The translations under genes and the position numbers were made by a program. The notes beneath the pieces are model-generated. The model saw only the letters and a list, made by a program, of their open reading frames with translations. It was not told where the DNA came from and did no database searches. Source: Mycolicibacterium sp. MU0053 (GTDB lineage Bacteria; Actinomycetota; Actinomycetes; Mycobacteriales; Mycobacteriaceae). Taken from it: DNA of 64,000 bases. Positions 62,136 to 64,000 of the stretch are shown here, one piece after another. Position 1 is the first letter of the stretch; each line of letters begins with the position of its first letter. The stretch spans positions 4,154,001-4,218,000 of the forward strand of contig NZ_OY726397.1 in NCBI RefSeq assembly GCF_963378095.1, written 5' to 3'.

Positions 62136-62552
62136 TTATTCAGTGGCCGACTCCTCGCCTGCGACGATCGCGTCCTGCTCAAGCGCCGCTTCGTTCTGTT
62201 GGATGAACGAGTTGTAGATGTCCAGTAACACCTGTTTCTGCCGCTCGGTGATCGCGGCATCGGTGACCACGGCGTCCCGCACCGCGTTGCGCTCGCCGGG
62301 TTCGAGAATTCCGGCCTGGACATAGAGCACTTCGGCCGAGACGCGCAGCGCCTTGGCGATCTGGTTGAGCACCTCGGCGGACGGCTTGCGGAGACCCCGC
62401 TCGATCTGGCTGAGGTAGGGATTGCTCACCCCGGCCTTCTCGGCCAACTGCCGCACCGAAACCTGCGCCGCCTCCCGCTGACTGCGGATGAAGCTGCCGA
62501 TATCGGAGGCAGCATGGGTCACCACAGCGGCAAGATTTTCGTCCTGCGTCAT
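62136..62552 (-). CDS. XRE-family HTH regulator upstream of hbhA
   Basis: A 138-residue protein with a Cro/C1-type HTH: FIRSQREAAQVSVRQLAEKA, VSNPYLSQIERGLRKPSAEV and LNQIAKALRVSAEVL. The C-terminal part is helical and acidic. It is the Rv0474-type gene. It lies 72 bp before hbhA on the same strand and likely controls it or itself; an inverted repeat upstream (62647-62666) is a possible site. Confidence 0.89.
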   Translation of the reverse strand: MTQDENLAAVVTHAASDIGSFIRSQREAAQVSVRQLAEKAGVSNPYLSQIERGLRKPSAEVLNQIAKALRVSAEVLYVQAGILEPGERNAVRDAVVTDAAITERQKQVLLDIYNSFIQQNEAALEQDAIVAGEESATE

Positions 62553-62646
62553 GGCTTCCCTCTCGTCGGTGTGGGTGTCGCGGTTGCGGAGCGCATCGGG
62601 ACAAAACCCGCTGTCACAACCTGACAGATTCCCACCCTACGACGGG

Positions 62647-62666
62647 GTGCTAACAATTGCAAGCAC
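62647..62666. promoter_or_regulatory. Inverted repeat upstream of the XRE regulator
   Basis: GTGCT and AGCAC arms around a 10-bp AT-rich centre containing CAATTG, 95 bp upstream of the XRE gene and just after the DUF445 stop. It is a candidate operator for the XRE regulator or part of its promoter. A shorter CTAGCTAG palindrome follows directly. Confidence 0.4.
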
Positions 62667-62679
62667 TAGCTAGCGCAGG

Positions 62680-63978
62680 TCAGAATATGATTTGGGCCAC
62701 AGAGTAGATGACCAGGCCCGCCAACGCACCCACCACGGTGCCGTTGATTCGGATGAATTGCAGGTCGCGGCCCACGTGTAATTCGATGCGCCGGCTGGCG
62801 TCCTCGGCGTCCCAGCGCTCGATCGTCTCGGTGATGATCGAGGTGATCTCGACGCCGTACTGGCCCACCAGATGCTGGGCCGCGCGCACGATCCAGCTCT
62901 CGACCTTGTCGCGGAGTTCGGGGTCGTCGCGCAGGGATTCCCCGATGCGCACCACCGTGTCGGCGATCCTGGTCCGCAGCGCGCTGGAGGGGTCGTCGAC
63001 GCCGTCGAGGACCAGCCGCTTGAGCGTCTTCCACGCGGTCTCGGCCGCCCGCGCGACCTCGTCGCGGGCCATCAACTGTTCCTTGACGTTCTCGGCCTTA
63101 CCGATGGTGGCCGCGTCGTTCTGCAGGTCGTCAGCGAACTCGAACAGGAACCGGGTCGCCGACCGGCGCAGCTCGTGATCCGGATCGCGCCGCACCTTGT
63201 CGGTGAAATCCATCAGCTCCCGGTGGATGCGGTCGCCGACGAGTTGATCGACGAACTTCGGCGACCAACTCGGCGAATCCCGCGTCACCACGCGCTCGAT
63301 GGTCTCGCCGGCGTTCAGCGACCACTGGAAGGCCCGGTCGCACAGCAACTGCAGCAGAGCCTCCTGTCGGTGCTCGGCGAGCAGTTGGGCGAGCACCCGT
63401 CCGACCGGCGGACCCCACTGCGGTTCGGCGATCCGACGGACGATCATCCGGTCGATGATCTGCTGGACGTCGTCGTCGTTGAGCAACTCCACGAGCACCC
63501 GCAACACGGTCGCGGATTCCTCGGCTACCCGGTGGGCGTTGGCGGGCTCGGCCAGCCACTTGCCCACCCGGCTGGGCACCTGCGCGTCCCGCAGCTTCGT
63601 CTCGACGACGTCGGGCGACAGGAAGTTCTCCCGGACGAACGTGCCCAACCCCTCGCCGAGCTGGTCCTTCTTGCGGCGGATGATCGCGGTGTGCGGAATC
63701 GGTATCCCGAGCGGATGCTTGAACAGTGCGGTGACCGCGAACCAGTCCGCCAGCGCCCCGACCATGCCGGCCTCGGCCGCGGCGCGCACGTAGCCCACCC
63801 ACTCCGGGGCGGTGCCGTCGCGTTGCGCCCAGGTGCAGACCAGGAAAATCACCGTCGCGCCCAGCAGGAAGCTCAGCGCGACCAGCTTCATCCGGCGTAA
63901 ACCGCGCTGGCGTTCCTCGTCGCCGGCCGGATCGGCTCCCGCGATGGACTGCACCAGCGAACCCCGCGCCTGCGACAT
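62680..63978 (-). CDS. DUF445 membrane protein
   Basis: A 432-residue protein starting MSQARGSLVQSIAGADPAGD. Membrane segments are at LVALSFLLGATVIFLVCTWA and VVGALAGLVIYSVAQIIF at the far ends; between is a helical body with repeated GADWFAVTALFKHPLGIPI and DKVRRDPDHELRRSATRFLF. DUF445 is a conserved bacterial membrane family of unknown function; the Rv0473-type gene. A TTG at 63996 would extend it, and the true start may lie beyond the window edge. Confidence 0.86.
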   Translation of the reverse strand: MSQARGSLVQSIAGADPAGDEERQRGLRRMKLVALSFLLGATVIFLVCTWAQRDGTAPEWVGYVRAAAEAGMVGALADWFAVTALFKHPLGIPIPHTAIIRRKKDQLGEGLGTFVRENFLSPDVVETKLRDAQVPSRVGKWLAEPANAHRVAEESATVLRVLVELLNDDDVQQIIDRMIVRRIAEPQWGPPVGRVLAQLLAEHRQEALLQLLCDRAFQWSLNAGETIERVVTRDSPSWSPKFVDQLVGDRIHRELMDFTDKVRRDPDHELRRSATRFLFEFADDLQNDAATIGKAENVKEQLMARDEVARAAETAWKTLKRLVLDGVDDPSSALRTRIADTVVRIGESLRDDPELRDKVESWIVRAAQHLVGQYGVEITSIITETIERWDAEDASRRIELHVGRDLQFIRINGTVVGALAGLVIYSVAQIIF

Positions 63979-64000
63979 CGCGGTGGCTCCCGCCAACAGC

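Noticed and set aside
1..64000. CRISPR arrays, rRNA, tRNA genes or insertion sequences
   Set aside because: No regular spaced repeats of CRISPR type, no tRNA cloverleaf or rRNA stretch, and no transposase was recognised by eye; the 70-bp repeats are only two copies around one gene.

Overview
The window is high-GC chromosomal DNA from a mycobacterium, most likely an environmental Mycolicibacterium-type species outside the M. tuberculosis complex. The main evidence is gene content and order. Read right to left it follows, from memory, the M. tuberculosis H37Rv block Rv0473 to about Rv0542: DUF445, hbhA, deoC, murB, an LprQ-type transpeptidase, mshA, gpm1, senX3-regX3, proC, galE2-like, hemA-hemC-hemD-hemB, hemL, the resA-ccdA-resB-ccsA cytochrome c maturation genes, menA and menE. 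Species-level assignment is not possible from the sequence alone.

Layout. 1-7,728: menaquinone genes (menE, menA) mixed with a VOC protein, a PPOX-type flavoprotein, an AzlCD transporter, an orphan two-component system, a nitronate monooxygenase-like enzyme and an MTAP-type phosphorylase that has lost internal segments. 7,735-11,713: a ClpC2-like pair (HTH protein plus Clp N-domain protein) with operator-like palindromes, a phosphotransferase, small membrane proteins and a MinD/ParA-like ATPase. 11,810-17,736: a tightly overlapping operon, hemL, phosphatase, resA, ccdA, resB, ccsA. 17,789-29,874: an accessory stretch of about 12 kb with two divergent deazaflavin-type reductases, a hydrolase, a regulator plus three-gene ABC exporter, PadR and TetR regulators, an MpaB-type oxygenase, a copper-type P-ATPase with an operator-like palindrome, and small membrane genes. 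29,841-34,878: the heme operon hemA-hemC-hemD-hemB. 35,018-46,392: lipid, proline and ribosomal genes, a DUF559 nuclease-like gene bracketed by 70-bp direct repeats, and a decayed ppx1 exopolyphosphatase remnant. 46,473-51,115: regX3, senX3, gpmA, a YbjN-like gene and mshA. 51,159-64,000: a ROK regulator, an SDR, cell-wall genes, a MarR gene with a possible leader ORF, a nitrilase, a DUF2993 protein, deoC, hbhA and a DUF445 protein.

Functionally, HemL, HemA, HemC, HemD and HemB make tetrapyrrole, and the Res/Ccd genes attach heme to c-type cytochromes. MenA and MenE supply the quinone that feeds the same respiratory chain. SenX3-RegX3 senses phosphate, MshA starts mycothiol synthesis, and MurB with the L,D-transpeptidase builds the cell wall. 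No rRNA, tRNA, CRISPR array or intact insertion sequence was seen.

Main points of interest: the ppx1 pseudogene with its operon junction preserved; the DUF559 gene between structured repeats with 20-bp periodic motifs; the internally deleted MTAP-like gene; the split ClpC2-like module with clustered TGTCAA/TTGACA palindromes; and two genes with apparent non-canonical starts (ATA, CTG) that overlap the preceding stop.
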